Positions 21,431 through 36,300 of a DNA stretch of 64,000 nt are shown here, one piece after another (position 1 is the stretch's first letter; each line of letters begins with the position of its first letter). The DNA is taken from assembly GCA_025617745.1 (NCBI GenBank), contig CM046869.1, positions 8,234,668 through 8,298,667 of the forward strand, written 5' to 3'. The notes beneath the pieces were generated by a model, which saw nothing but the letters and a program-made list of their open reading frames with translations, searched no databases and had not been told where the DNA came from. This DNA comes from Heliocidaris erythrogramma (Eukaryota > Echinodermata > Echinoidea > Camarodonta > Echinometridae). The position numbers and the translations under genes were made by a program.

Positions 21431-21555
21431 TCTTTAAGCTCAGCCTATTCATTATTATAATTAAGTCCATGTATCGATTGCTCTATCCCCATTCACATTG
21501 ATGTTTCACCGTCTTGCAGTGCCATCTCGTGCAGATTCCAGACTCTGTGGATAAG

Positions 21556-24500
21556 ATGGGTGAGACGTACGATGTCGTCATTGTAGGTGGAGGTCTAGGA
21601 GGGCTCATCGCAGCTCATCTCCTGCTGAAAGAGAGAAGTGGGCTCAAGGTTCAAGTCCTGGAGGCATCAGGTAAACACTTTCATTATACCCCCGTTAAAC
21701 GAACAAAGTTTGAAGGGGGTATATATAGGAATCAGCGTACAGTCGGACGGTCGGTCGGTCGGTCCGTTGCATATCTTTCGCATCAAACTAATTCCTCATT
21801 TTTCAAGCAGTGCTCGTGAAATTGGTCTTGGGATGAAGCTGTGGAAGACATATTTTTTGAATGTGTCGTATACTGCATTGCCATGGTAATGGCATATTAT
21901 GGCAATAAATCAGGTTGAAGTCTTGCGGATCAAAATACTTCCTCATTTTGCGAGCAATGCTCATGAAATTTGGCACATACATATGTCTTGGGATGGAGAT
22001 GTGCAAGACATTTTTTGAATGTGTTGGAAATGCGTTGCCATGGTAACGGCATGGCAAGGGCATATTATGGGCAATAAATCAGTGGAAATCTTGCGGATCA
22101 AACTACTTCCTCATTTTTCGAGCAATGCTCAGACATGAAATTTGGCACACACATTTGTCTTGGGATAAAGATGTGCAAGGAAGGCATATATTTGGAACGT
22201 GTCGGAAATTGCGTTGCCATGGTAACAACATACATGTCTTATGGCAATAAATCAGGAAAATATTGCGCATCAAACAACTTCCTCACTTTTTCAAGCAATG
22301 CTTGAGAAATTTGGCACACACATCGTCTTGTGGTAAAGATGTGCAAGACATGTTCTTTCAATGTGTGGCAAATGCATTGCCATGGTAACAGCATACATGT
22401 CTTATGGCAATAAATCAGGAAAATATTGCGCATCAAACAACTTCCTCACTTTTTCAAGCAATGCTTGAGAAATTTGGCACACACAATGGGGTGGGGTATT
22501 AAGCAGCTTGATATTCTAGTTTCATTTCATTTCATTTCATTTCATTTACTTCACTCTCTTAAAAACATCAAAATATATATATACAAAACCTATTTCATAA
22601 CAGATTGCAGATAAGAAGTGTGGGAATCATAAAAAGCCATGTAGGTTTGTCAGAGATGATTCCCTGAAAATATGCATAGTCAAAATTGAAACATTTTAAA
22701 ACAAGAAATCAGAGAATGAACATCTTAAACTACGGATAGAACAGATGGATTGAAGAAAGAAAGAGGAGAGGAGAGAAAATGAGATTTTAGGAGTAAAATT
22801 TTTTTATACCATTTACATATTAGCATTTCATATCATTTAAATTTAAATGACCCTTATTCCAATGTTTGAAATGTTGTAATGATTTACATTTTTTTTTCAT
22901 CATGCAGTTTTGGATCAGTTTGATGCCTCATATAGACATTGCTTCCGCTGGCAATCAGAACCAAACATTTTTTTTTTTTGAAAGGGAACGTCCACCCTGA
23001 TTACAAGTTAATTTTAAAAGAAGCAGAAGAATTAAAGAAATAGATTTTGCTCAAACTTGCACTGATTTTCTATAATTTTTCTGTTTTAACACCAAGTTGA
23101 TATCAAGATGGTCTTCCCCTTTAAAGGCCAAGTCCACCCTAACAAAAAGTTGATTTGAATAAATAGAGAAAAATCCAACAAGCATAACACTGAAAATTTC
23201 ATCAAAATACGATGTAAAATAAGAAAGTTATGGTATTTCAAAGTTTCGCTTAATTTCGCAAAACAGTTATATGCACATCCTGCTCAGTATATGCAAATGA
23301 GGGAACCAGTGACGTCACCCACTCACTATTTCTTTTGTATTTTATTATGTGAAATATAGAATATTTTAATTTCTGCAGATTTCACAATTAGGAAGCTCTC
23401 ATTGAATTGTGTATAGGTTGCAACAATGGCAATTACACATGTTCAGCGAGGAATCAAACCTTGTTTTACATTATAACAAGGAAAAATTAAAATATTTCGT
23501 ATTTCATGTAATAAAATACAAAAGAAATAGTGAGTGGGTGACGTCACTGATTCCCTCATTTGCATACTGAGCAAGATGTGCATATAACTGTTTTGCGAAA
23601 TTAAGCGAAACTTCAAAATACCGTAACTTTCTTATTTTACATCCAATTTTGATGAAATTTTCAGTGTTATGCTTGTTGAATTTTTCTCTATTTGATGCAC
23701 CACGCGGTACTCCGGTGTAGCGTTGTACCCTGGGGTACCACGTTGTGTAGCGCCATCTCACGTCCACTCGAGTACAACCCCAGAATTATGAATGCAGTGC
23801 GTATACGTAGTCACAATGCATGTTAACAGTGCAGTGTTATTATGCATGTTGTGCATGCACTGTATGTACTGCTGCTCACGCGCTAGCTGCTAGCAGCCCT
23901 CACAAGCGCAGTGGCTATAGCGTTAGCTCCCGCGGCTTTAGAACTTGATTTTATTTCACTTCTTCCTAAAAAACATCACTTCATCGTTACTGTATTTTAG
24001 CTGTCAAACTTTCAAACTTAGACAATGGTGGAAGGTAATGGTGGATACGGAAATTTACTGTAAGGGAAAGGACGTAAAAGACGGAAGATTCCAAGGAAAG
24101 AGAAAGTTGAAAGAGCACGATATCGTGCAATACAGAAGTAGGGGGACGAGCAGGCCGCTGATATGTGTACATGGTAGCGGTTTTTAGGAAGGCGAGTAAC
24201 GGGGAAAGACAAGGAGCAGGCTGATGGTGTTATTATGACACTGCTGGCCCAATCCCTCTCTCAAATCGAAGAAATAGAAATCAATAATAGAATAATTACT
24301 CACAACAACAATGAATTTGATATTTGAAAATACATGACTTATAGGATGTTTTACAAGAACATGGGACACAATTGAATGTTGAGAAAATCATACCAAAATA
24401 ATTTCCCACTTTTTGGTAACCCAGGGTACAGCCCTAAAAAAAAATTAAATAATTCAAAAAAATGGCCAATTTTTATTTGGTACCCCAGGGTACCATTTAT

Positions 24501-27500
24501 GTCATCATTTATTCAAATCAACTTTTTGTTAGGGTGGACTTGGCCTTTAAGCTCTACTGTAGCAAAGAAAAGAAGTAAACCCAGTAAAACTTCTAAATTG
24601 ACCGAGTTTTATTTGCCCTGTTTGTACATGTAGATTTCATCCAAATTAGACTAAAATGATTATAATAATAATATTCCTGAAATAGGATTTCTATCAAAAG
24701 ATTGTAAACAACAGTTACATGTAAATCCACATGTGCTTGTAAATGCAATGTAGCCGTAGAAAAATAGATTTTAATTCAAAATAGCAGTCTGTAGGAAGAG
24801 GCCTTATAGTGATTTGAATTTGAATGGCTTTGCTTTTTATCATAAACAATAAATGAAGTGAGGAAATAATCCTGCCTGGTAATAACTTTAATTATGGAAC
24901 CAAAACTTGTGATTGCCTTCTCGTAAAAGCTTCAATGGCCAATTGAGAGTTCATTATAGACGGTAATCTAGAATATCAGAGTTGAGGAATGAAGATATTA
25001 AAACCACATGGCACCCGATTGAATTTCATAAACCCGTTGAGTGCTAAGGCTAAAAAAGCTTGTGTTGTACTTAAATCCTGTGGGTTAATTCGCCTGGATG
25101 CCAAGTTATAATTGGCACTTGATATTGAGAGCGATGTTATCACCTGAACATCATGCACATGTTCACATTACCTAGATTTACATAGCATGTTCAAAGTGAG
25201 GAAGAATTCAAGAATTAAAATACCTCTTGCAGTTTCAACCGTAATCTGTTGTTGTATGTAATAAGCAGGCAGTTTACAGGTTTGGAGCTCTTGAAGGTTT
25301 CTTCGAAAAATATCTTTTTAGAGTGAGCAGAAAAATTAGGAATTGGATACTGGCATTTGTATGTCTAGAGATTACAATGATATATTTTCCACCCATTTGA
25401 AATTGAATTGAATTGAATTTATTTATTGTCATGCACAACTGAACAGACATAAATATTGTTTTGAAGTAATAATAATAATGAAGAAGAAGAGGAAGAAGAG
25501 GAAGAAGAGGAAGAAGAAGAGGAAGAAGAAGAATTCCTCCGGATACCCATCTATTGTAGTACATTAACATATCATGAATTAACATTTGCAGATAAGTTAA
25601 GAGCATTAATTAGGAGATACCATATGCTGAGAGCCAGAAGAGTTAGCACCCCTCTGGCTCCCAACCGGATGATAAATTATGAATATAAAATATTTCATAA
25701 CAATGTACATGACAACAAGCAGCGACATACAGATAGAACAAAAGTACAGTCAAAGATTACAAGAACCAAATAAATAATAACATGTCCGTTATTAACCTGT
25801 TGATGACTGGATTCTCCCATTCCTACATAGGTTTTACATGGGAACCATTCAGCTCCCATACACGCAATGGGTTGGATTGCAAGCTTAGTAGTCAATGGAT
25901 TGATTTTCATAGTGTGCACCAAAAACTTGAATTGCTTTAACCCCCACCATGCTGTGGGCGGCAGATCCTGCCCCAAAATGTGAGTGTTGAACATTTTGTT
26001 TTGGCTCAGAATGGCTTGAAAATTCTTCATCATTCAGAAAACTGTGCCTCCAATATAATGTTTATTCCTATGAAATAAATCTTTGTCCAGTTTACTCAAG
26101 AAATAAACCCATTGAAAGTTAATATTCAACGCTTGAAAGTTCATTTTTGACAAATGCCCAAAAATCTGGTGGCATGGAAGGGGTTAATGTTAAAGAGAAG
26201 GCTGAGTTTTGGTCAAGGTGAAAAATAATTTGTAACTGCGAGCTTTCTCATTCTTTTTAAACATGTACATGTAAGTGTTCGGGCTGAACATTCACGCCGC
26301 CTGTGTGTGCAGTCCCATATACCCATTTTTACATGTATGTGCAGTCCATGTGCTTTTCAGCGAGATTGGGTCAATTTATCATTTTGATGATTCCAAAACC
26401 TATCCTCCTAGGTGCCGGTTAGTATTGTATGTAAAAAGTGAACAATAGCCTCACCAGATATGAATCTTAATGACCTACAGATTTACATTATACAAACAAA
26501 TTGATTATATTCTGATAAATAGAGTCCTTGGAGTGCATTCAAAAATTGTAGTATCTGTGAAGTGTTTACATGTACCTGTAGGAAATTATCTCATTAAATC
26601 TCATATTAGAAGGACTTTAACCCCAAGGAACATTCTGTCCAGGGCTTTAAATGGCATGAGAACAGGTCAATGTGCAAACTGCTTGCTTATAGAGTTCAAA
26701 GGTACCAATCACCATAAAAATAATTTGTGCACATGTTTATGTGTAGACCCCCCCCAAAAAAAAAACAATAATAATAATACTAATAATAAATAAATAAATA
26801 AATTTAAAAATAAATAAATAAAAAATAAATAAATGAATGAATAAATAAATAAATAGATAAATTTAAAAGCAAAATAATAACAAAATAAAATAAATAAATT
26901 TAAAAATAAATAAATAAAAAATAAATAAATGAATACATAAATAAACAAATTCATTAATAAAAACATAAAATGAATAAATAATAAAATGAATTTAAAAAGT
27001 CCCCTAGTTATTTAGTGGAAGTGTGAAATAAAATGGAAAATTGTGAAGAAGTTATAGAAAAATATAAGGCGAACAAGTTAGAATGAAGGAAAAGAGCATT
27101 TTCATTTCCTTTATTTATTCAACCATGTTTTAAAAACATTCAAAATTGCATACATTGTTCACCATCAGCATACTGATGGTTTATACCTCTGCAAGTCAAA
27201 CATACAAGTCACCATTATGATTGTGTGCCACTAGAATGGTTGAAATCAACCTCAAAAGCTTCACCTGCCATTCTCTTAGTAGACGTTTAAGAGTGACGGA
27301 AATAAGGATAACATTAGACCAACACACAGAACATGCAGACTTGGGTTCTGCGTGAGCCGTATTCTATGCAAGCTTGTCCAGGTGCATCGACTAGTCCACT
27401 CAAAAGTTGTTTTATTGAGTGTGTATATAAACTTGCAATATCTGTGCATAGAAATTTTGTATTTGGGGGTGCAGACATTGCATGAGGTGGACCTTATGGA

Positions 27501-30500
27501 GGGAGTGAAGCAACTGAGCAAGGGCGCGGGGATGGTCTTGAAGGGGTGTGTCCCCTCACCCAGGGTATGGAAAATTCTGGCATTTTTCTCTCTGAATATC
27601 AAGTTTTAGTTCTATTTTAGATACCATTTTGAAAAGCAAAAAGTTTGTTTTTTTCTTGTCAAGCAGACCTCTAGTGGCTAGCGGAGAGATGTGCACTTAC
27701 CCCTTCCCTACCCCCTAGTTATGGGCCCGTAAGAATTTAGTGGAAGTGTAATAGACATTAATTGTCAATGTTTATCTTGTTCCTTGTATTTCAGATCGTG
27801 TTTGCAGCTCACTGAAGACTGTTGAGCTAGAGGCTGCCAATGGAAAGGATCACTTTGATATAGGGGTGTCGAGAGTTGGAAGGTTTGTATTCAGGGGGGC
27901 ATTTCATGAAAGGACTTGTCAGATATTTTATCCGACAAATTTGCTCTCAGCCAATCAGATGCAAGGATTTCAGGAGCTTATAACAGTTGTCGGATAAAAT
28001 ATCCGACAACTTCCTTTCATGAAACACTCCCCAGAAGGGCGCTACATGTGACTCTGTGAGAGAAGGCTGAGTTCTTGGAAAAAGTTCAAAATATGTGATT
28101 TGTAAGCTTTCTCATTCTTTTTCTGTCAGTTTGGAAGAATATCAGAAAAGAAATGCCCACTGAAAAGGATTGCTCTTCAGATGCACTCTTATTCTACATA
28201 TGCACTCTTATTCTACATATGACCAGAAATAGCTGAAATGTTCGGACCAAATTTCCATGCCACATGTGTGTGTAGTCCCATATACACATTGCTGTGTAAC
28301 CTCGCACTGTATACACCAATTCAGTCTTCCCAAATTGCTTCCAAACAAAGTCTTTCACAAGGTTGTTATCGTATGACCAGAACTTAGCTCTTTCTTTAAA
28401 GAGTATGAGTTAACCCTTACTGTACTGGGGGGAGGGGGGGGGGGGGTGGCTATCATGGGCTAAGTACTGTGTATTTTGAACTGCTGCATTTCACGTCACG
28501 CCACTTTATGATTTTTCTTCTTTTAAATCTTCCGCATCTTTTAACACCAGGTTTTTAAAAATTGGTTATACCATTACCGAGTCACGTGACCTTTTGTGAA
28601 TTGTCAGCCCAAAACAGAGAATTTCTGTGTTTTGTGCACAAAACGAATGGGAAAGTGCATTTCCACATTTTCCTCACTTATCACCTACAATTTCTTCTTT
28701 TATTTTCTTTATTGATCCATATAAGTCATCCATAAATGTCATGTGTCGTACGTGACACATTGCACAGAATGACCCAAATAATGTAACTTCACAGACATCC
28801 ATTTGTAATGTGCATGCCTAGTCTACCTCCCTAACCCCTTGCCTCTCATTTCCTATACATTGAAACCACAGTGCCCAGCCTTTGATGCTAGCCTTACTCA
28901 AGGAGTTTGGAGTTGAGACCTATGAACATTACGACAAGGGCACCAAGCACTGGCAGCTTCCAGATGGCAAGGTCAAGAAATATTCCGGAGCCATTCCTCC
29001 GCTGGCCTACACTGCCCTGGTGGACCTCTTGAGATACTTCAGAAAGGTCAGAAACTGGATCTTATTCTTGCTGTGTTGTCGGTGCAAATTACCACCAATT
29101 GCAAATCCTGTGGACAAGTATTTTGTCAAACAACTAAGGAGTTGAAATGGAGTTTTGAGTTCTGTCCAACTGGTAGTTCGGAGGAGAGGGGGGTCTTGTC
29201 AGACTGATGTGGAAACTGGCATCAATCTGCATTTGCCTCTGTTCACCCAGGGGAGAAGAGTAACGTGATATGTAAAAGCCTTTTTGGTTATATCTGTCAG
29301 TGCACTGCATTTACCTTTTTGTTTGATGGGTATAATCAGGCCTTTGAGATCTCCGCTTTTTAGTGGAAACCTGCTCTTTTTATGATTCTCGCCGATTTCA
29401 ATTTCCGCTTTTTTTTCCGTGCTCTATTTCCGCTTTTGCCCCATGTGCTATTCCCGATATTTTATTGGCAACCATTATTTCAGTGGTTTTAAACCATGCA
29501 AACGTAGGCTAGAAACTAGTTACTCTTCTGCAACCAAATATGGAAAACAACATACCGTATATGTACTGTATGTGTTTTGCCTTTGCGCGCGAAGTGAATT
29601 TCTTGCTGCTTGATTAGTGTATACCGGAGAACTGTGGACCGTGCCGCCGCATGTGTTGGGCGGGCCACCAGTAGGCGGCCGTACAATATGGATTATGTCA
29701 GCGGATGGAAACCGCATATTTTGTTCTGATAAGAAGTGGAAGACAAGTAAATAGATTGGGTAAACTGGTTTCAGCTTATTTTCAGCTCTTTTTTCGAAAC
29801 CCCACTCACGGGCCTGCAAAAATTATTTATCTAGGCGTATTTTATCTTCATGTATGTAACAGATGGACAAGCTTGCCGAGAAGGTCAACTTGAAGAACGT
29901 AGGTGCTACAGAGAACTGTTCTGAATGGGATGACACGACAGTAGAGCAATTCATCAACAAGTTTCTGTGGACTCAGGGTGAGCGAAGGTTGCTTAACCCC
30001 TTCCATGCCACCAGACTTTTGAGCAATTGTCAAAAATGAACTTTCAAGAGTTGAATATTAACTTTCAATGAGTTTTTTTTCTTGAGTAAACTGGGCAAAG
30101 ATTTATTGCATAGGAATAAACATTATATTGGAGGCACAGTTTTCTGAATGAGGAAGAATTTTCAAGTCATTTTGAGCCTAAACAAAATGTTCAACACTCA
30201 CACTTTTGGAAAACAAACTGCTGAAAATTGCTTATCCAATAATAGCGAGCCAATGGAGTACACTTTTGGGCAGTTTCTGCCGCCCGCGGCATGGTAGGGG
30301 TTAAGGTTCCCAGTAATGGACATTTGTTAGAAGGAAAAGTGTACATGCCTTTCTCTTATTGCGTGGAACTGAACTGTGCCCCGTTTCATAAAACTTGTTA
30401 TCAATAGCAAGTTAACAATAACTGTTATAAGCTACTGAAATTGTTGCAGTTGATTGGCTGTGAGCAAATTTGTCATAGAAATGTGGCAGTTGTTATTGAA

Positions 30501-33368
30501 AATAAGTTTTTTGAAACAGCCCTGAACTTAACTAAGACCACTCTAAACCAACTGGCCTGAACTGAACTAATAAGACTAAATTAAAGTTGTCTTCTTTCTT
30601 CAAATATATTTAGCTGAGCTGTATTCAATTGAAATAGATGGGAGATGAACTAAACTGAATTTAATTTAACGAAGTCAAACTGGATTGAGCTGTATATACA
30701 GTATATTTATAGATATGAATTGAACTGAGCTAAAACAGAATCAATTTCACATGAAGGTAACTGATGTTCAACTGCCTGAAATAAATAGACTCGATCTTAA
30801 CTAATAAACTAAATTTGACTGAACCCAACGTTTGTCCATACCTTACAGGAGCCAAGGACATGGCCAGTACAATGATCGGTACCTTCTGCGGGATGCCTCC
30901 ACACAGTCTCTCTGTTCTCCAGTACATGTGCATCATCCGTAGCTGTGGTAGCTGGGAGAAGCACATAGGAGGAGAGGGAACAGGACGCATGGATCTCAAA
31001 TTCAAGGTAATAGTATTAATAATAATAATAATTAAAAAAACAGTGAGTTCTTGTATAGCGCACATGTCTGTCAGACTTGACACTCCTGACACTCCACAAT
31101 TATTATGGCTGAACTTACGACACTCTAGCATTTTTGTTTCCCTTGAAAAATGTTTCTCATCGAAACATGTATTTAAGGAACCTGTACATAAAGACCACCT
31201 GCTCATGAAAACGGCTTTTCTCGTCTCTCTTGAGCGGCCTTTATAGACAGGTTTCACTGTACATGCACCAGCGAAAAAGATACACGGGAGCTGTGAGCGA
31301 TTTTATCTCCGTGAAGCTCCAGAAGAGCTGTGGTAAAAAACAAAATACATAAAAATCATACTTTTACAACATCAAATCCAAAAGGAGCTCCTGTAAACAG
31401 ACAAGTACCGGTATTTGTAGGCATTGTCTAGTACAGTCAAACCTGCTTTAGCAACCACCTGTATAGAAGACCACCTGTCTATAAAGACCACAATTTTGGT
31501 TTCCCTTGAAAAGTGTTTCTCATTGAAACGAGTATTAAAGGAACCTGTACATAAAGACCACCTGCTCATAAAGACCGCTTTTTTGTCTCTCTTGAGCGGT
31601 CTTTTCAGCTCTTTCTCGTCATGATTTGAATATGAGAGCATTTAGATTTTGAAGAGCAATCGTGTTTAGGGGACTATGATGTTCTTTTCAAGATTCAAGA
31701 TTCTTTTATTTCACTCATCAGTATAAAAAAGCATAATTGCAAATGATGGTCATACATATAAAAATAAATTCAAAATATGAAAAAATAAGAAAAGTACATT
31801 AAGAATAAGGGAAAACAATGGACATAAATTAGTGGGGATTTTTTGCATTTACAACACAAAAGAACGACAGAGGGCGTGGGTCGCCGAGAAAGGGGATACA
31901 AAGAAGAAAGGGAAAGAAATGATAAGACAGTATGAAAGGCAAAGAGCAAGTTTGGAGAATTGAGAAGGGACATAAATGGAATGAGAAAGCTCCACCGAGA
32001 ACTCCACCTTCACTTTAATTGGATGATGTATAGAGTTGCAATGGTTTGTTATTCCCTAGGGTGGTTGCCAGCAGCTTGGTGAGAGACTGCAGGAGAAGAT
32101 AGGTAGCGATAGGATCGCAACAGGAGATGCCGTGGCTCGTATCGAGCAGTCTGATGATAGGTCTAAAGCAACTGTTCACACCAAGTCAGGTCGCAAGTTG
32201 GAGACGAAGGTCGTCATTGTGACCATTCCGAGCAGCGAGATATGTAAGTTCATATTGGTTGAGTACATCTAATATAGACCTAGGCCCTGTTTCATAAAAC
32301 TTGTCATCAGTGGCATGTTGCAGTAACTGTTATAAGCTACTGAAATCCTTGCATCTGATTGGCTGAGAGCAAATTTGTCAGTAAAAATCAGCGACAAGAC
32401 ACTTGATGAAACGTCCCCCTGATTACTAATGTATTTCAAGGAACATGTACGCATGTTTACCTCCATAATTCTTAGTTACCAACTATTCAGTGCACCTGCT
32501 ATGCATAATGAAATCTCTATGGATGAAATCCATTTTGCATACAGTAGTTGTTGCTATGTCGGGCAAGCCTCTGGAAAGCTTTTGCGTCGTCAAGAGTAAC
32601 TGTTGTTCAAGAAGTAGTGCACAAGTCTGTTGCTGTGAAGATGCATGTAGTTACCGGTATTCAAGTACAGCTAAGTATTCGGTAGACTTACACATTAAAT
32701 TCCTGAATGACCTGTACTTTCAAATTTACATTTTGTATCTTTATTTAGACACTCATTTTGGAAAACCAAACATTTTTTCACTTTCCTTTCCGAATTCACT
32801 TGCTCCATAATCTTGATCTTGGTGGCATTGCATAGGGTGTGTGTGGTCATCTATAATTGATGAAAAATGGAATAAATGATGAAAAATGGAATAAATGCAA
32901 AAGCTTTCTGAAGCTTTTTCGCAATATCTCATGAACATATTCTCTTTGTATTGAATTGGAATGGTATGAACCTTGTTTTCATACCTTGTGTTCGTAGCTA
33001 GCTAGTAAAGTTTTAATTTGTGTAGCGCATGTGCCACACAATTTAACAAGCTCTTAAAAATGTGCAAAACAAAGATAAGGGCTCACCCAACTCGGCGTTC
33101 GGCTCCGAATGTGCATCTTCATGTTATCCTTTATTTCCTTCACACTCCTCAACTGTTGACCTATAAGATGCCATTTAAATTTTTTGAGGTGATTGGTACA
33201 CTTCAAACAATTTTGATCTCACCAACTTTGCACTATACTTCTTGTTTGTACTTTATGAATATTTTGCCCGGTGCACTGTATGTTTCCCAGATTTGCACAT
33301 ACACATTTCAAATTTAATTTTGTTTCACTATCCCACCCATACCCCTTCTCTCTTTCTTTTTTTTTTGT

Positions 33369-33399
<31 letters not shown>

Positions 33400-36300
33400 T
33401 GATGTATATATCTCTGTATATTTGTGTATGTCTCTCTGTGTGTCTATAAACTGTGTCTTTGCCTGTCTTCTCTAAGAAATTCCTTGCACTGTCTGTCCCT
33501 GTTGATGTGTCTTTCTCTTTTTGTCTGAGCACATATCCCTCACCCCCTCTCCCACCTTGCCTAACACTTTGCTTTCTCTCTATATATTTCTCTCTTCTCT
33601 CTCTATCTTTCTCTCTTTCTCTCTTCTCTCTTTCTCTCTTCTCTCTTTCTCTCTTCTCTCTTTCTCTCTCTCTCTCTTTCTCTCTTTCTCTCTTTCTCTC
33701 TTTCTCTCTTCTCTCTTCTCTCTTCTCTCTTTCTCTCTTCTCTCTTTCTCTCTTCTCTCTTTCTCTCTTTCTCTCTTTCTCTCTTCTCTCTTCTCTCTTT
33801 CTCTCTTCTCTCTTTCTCTCTTCTCTCTTTCTCTCTTCTCTCTTTCTCTCTTCTCTCTTTCTCTCTTCTCTCTCTATCTTCTCTCTTCTCTGTCTTTCTC
33901 TCTTCTCTATATTTCTCATTTTTTATCTTTCTCTCTTCTCTTTCTCCTTTTCTCTGTTGCTCTCCATGTTTTTCTTTCTATGTATCTCTATCTCTCTCTG
34001 TTTCTCTTTCTTCACTTTTCCGTCTTTTTCTCTCTCCCTCCCTCTCCCTTTATTTCTATCTCTAACTCTCTATTTCTCCCCCTCTCTCCATCACCACCGC
34101 ATTCACACACCACCTACCCACACACACCTTCAGGTAAGATGGAGCTTGTCCCACCCTTTGATGTACCCCGTCAGCTTCCTACTGGTGATTATGGAGTACA
34201 CTTTGTCATCACCTACAAGAAGGTAAATCTTGTTTCAACTTCAGTCTAAAGAGTTTCGTTATAATATCTTTGACAGCCTTGACGCTTTGATGCAAAAGTG
34301 CAGATTTCTTTGTTTTCATTTTTGTGTCATCGTGAAATTCAGCTCGTTTAATCGAATATCTATGGTAAAATAACCATTTAAACATCTAATCCTTGCTGTA
34401 TTAGACTATTTGGAGCTTCTCATATTCAGACAGCAAGGTATCCTCATACCCGGGCAGCAGGATGCCGGAAAATTTCAAAAATAGCCAGTTGCCATTTGGG
34501 CATAAGGCACCAGCCCCCTGAGTGAAAAATGTGGCCATACTTGTATATCTATGCTCTAGGTAGTTGAGGTAATGGTTATTTTTTTTGCAAGGGGTAGTCG
34601 TCTGGGGTCTAATTGTTCAAGGGAGGTAGTCGTCCAGGAGCTGATAGCAATGCTGACATTAAAATGAACAGTCCATTTAAGGTGATCTTTAGCTATGTGA
34701 TGCTAGTAAAGAGGACTTCATGCTTTACCCTATCAACAATGTTTTTTCTCTTTTTTGTAGAATTTCTGGAGAGAGAAAAAGATGGCCGGAGAATTACTGA
34801 GCATGGCCGGAACACTGGGAAGCTTTAAAGATGAAAAGCAGTATCCTCTGATTGCTATCTTTGACCACACCTCAGCCAATGGCAACCCAGCCCTCATGGG
34901 TCTGTTTGGTTCCACATGCTATGCCACGATGACTGTAAGTTTGCTTCATGTATTTTTATATATAAATATTTTTTTACCAAAACAATGAAAAATGGATTGT
35001 ACTTTAATCATTACATGACAGTGAGTGTACGTCTGTGGTGCTGGCGTAAATTACGAGGTGTGTCGTTGAGGGATAAAATCTCAAACGAAGTTCTGCGTCG
35101 TGTTCAAGAAGAGCGTGTGCTGATGAACACAATCAGAGATGGACAGAAGATACATGTTTGGCTAGGACGCATAATGCGACATGACGGCATGATGATCAGA
35201 GTTATGGAAGGTCGTCAGTATGGAAAGAAGTCAAAAGGAACACCTCGTATAGGGTTCTTAGATGATTTAATTGCAGTGTGTGGAGCAGAGAAATGGAATT
35301 GATGGCTAAGGATCGTAGCACTTGGAGAGACATTTGTTGTACAATGAATTGACTGGGTCACTAATGGGGTGTTGCAAGAAAGTTGCAATCAATTGCAAAT
35401 TGTAAAGCAAATTAGAACGACCATTCTGAATGGTTCAGGGTCTGACCATTCAAGAAGATGCACTTGCAACAATGATTTTGATTGGTCAGTACCGATCAGT
35501 TGCAATTAATCGCAACTTTCTTGCAACACCCCATAAATCTGTCATTAGAAAGATCATGAAAGATCACTATTTATGACAGCGTATATCTGCCAACAAATAC
35601 CAAAAGCTAGTCAAGGTTGTCTCAATTCTACACATCATGCTTTTCAGTTTTAAGACAAGTAAATAAATCAGATTAGATCAGCACATTTATGTTTGCAATT
35701 GAAATTTTTAATGAATGTAACAACAAGTTCACGATTGCTTATTCATTGGACTTTTTCTTAAATTTTTACTGTTTTATTTTTCCCTGCTTTTATTGAAAAG
35801 CAAATTTATGCAATAACAAATCTGTCATGAAAAGTGAATTTCTGAATTCAAATTCATCCAAATTTTAATTTGTTTTTGCTTTTTAGAGTGAGGAGAGAAA
35901 GCCCATAGCCATTGAATTCTTAGCTAGTGTGTTAGGAGAAGAAGCAAGGGACATCATTGAATACAGAGATGAGGTGAGTATCCAGTCCTCCAAAAGAGGG
36001 CCTAGTAGGGTACCTTGTGGTACCTCACCTAAGCACACATTGTATTTCCAATATTTAAAGTGTACTAATCACCAAAAAATATTTTGCTCTGAATATTACA
36101 TTTAAGGGTTCCATTTCGCTAGACTATATTCGAAATATGAGCTTCAATTGTTGATTCTATAAAGACATATTGCAAGTCGAAATACATACTTCCAATAATC
36201 AGCGAGACTAGTCGAGACTAGTCGAGACTAGTCGACACCCCGTACACGTTTACATAGCTTAAAGGCCAGCGCTGAACCGAGCTCGGAGTTGGGCTCCGCG

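Noticed and set aside
21683-22500. Possible CRISPR array from regularly spaced repeats
   Set aside because: Units are about 150 bases and similar throughout, with no repeat-spacer pattern, in a spliced eukaryotic gene.
23945-24187. 80-codon frame with a K/R-rich stretch inside the nested insert
   Set aside because: No recognisable motif, and it is contained in a repetitive insertion without other coding signs.
33314-34249. Open frames of 200-257 codons on both strands
   Set aside because: They are translations of the CT/GA repeat (alternating S/L/F or R/E/K) with no domain; only the 34134-34222 part is a real exon.
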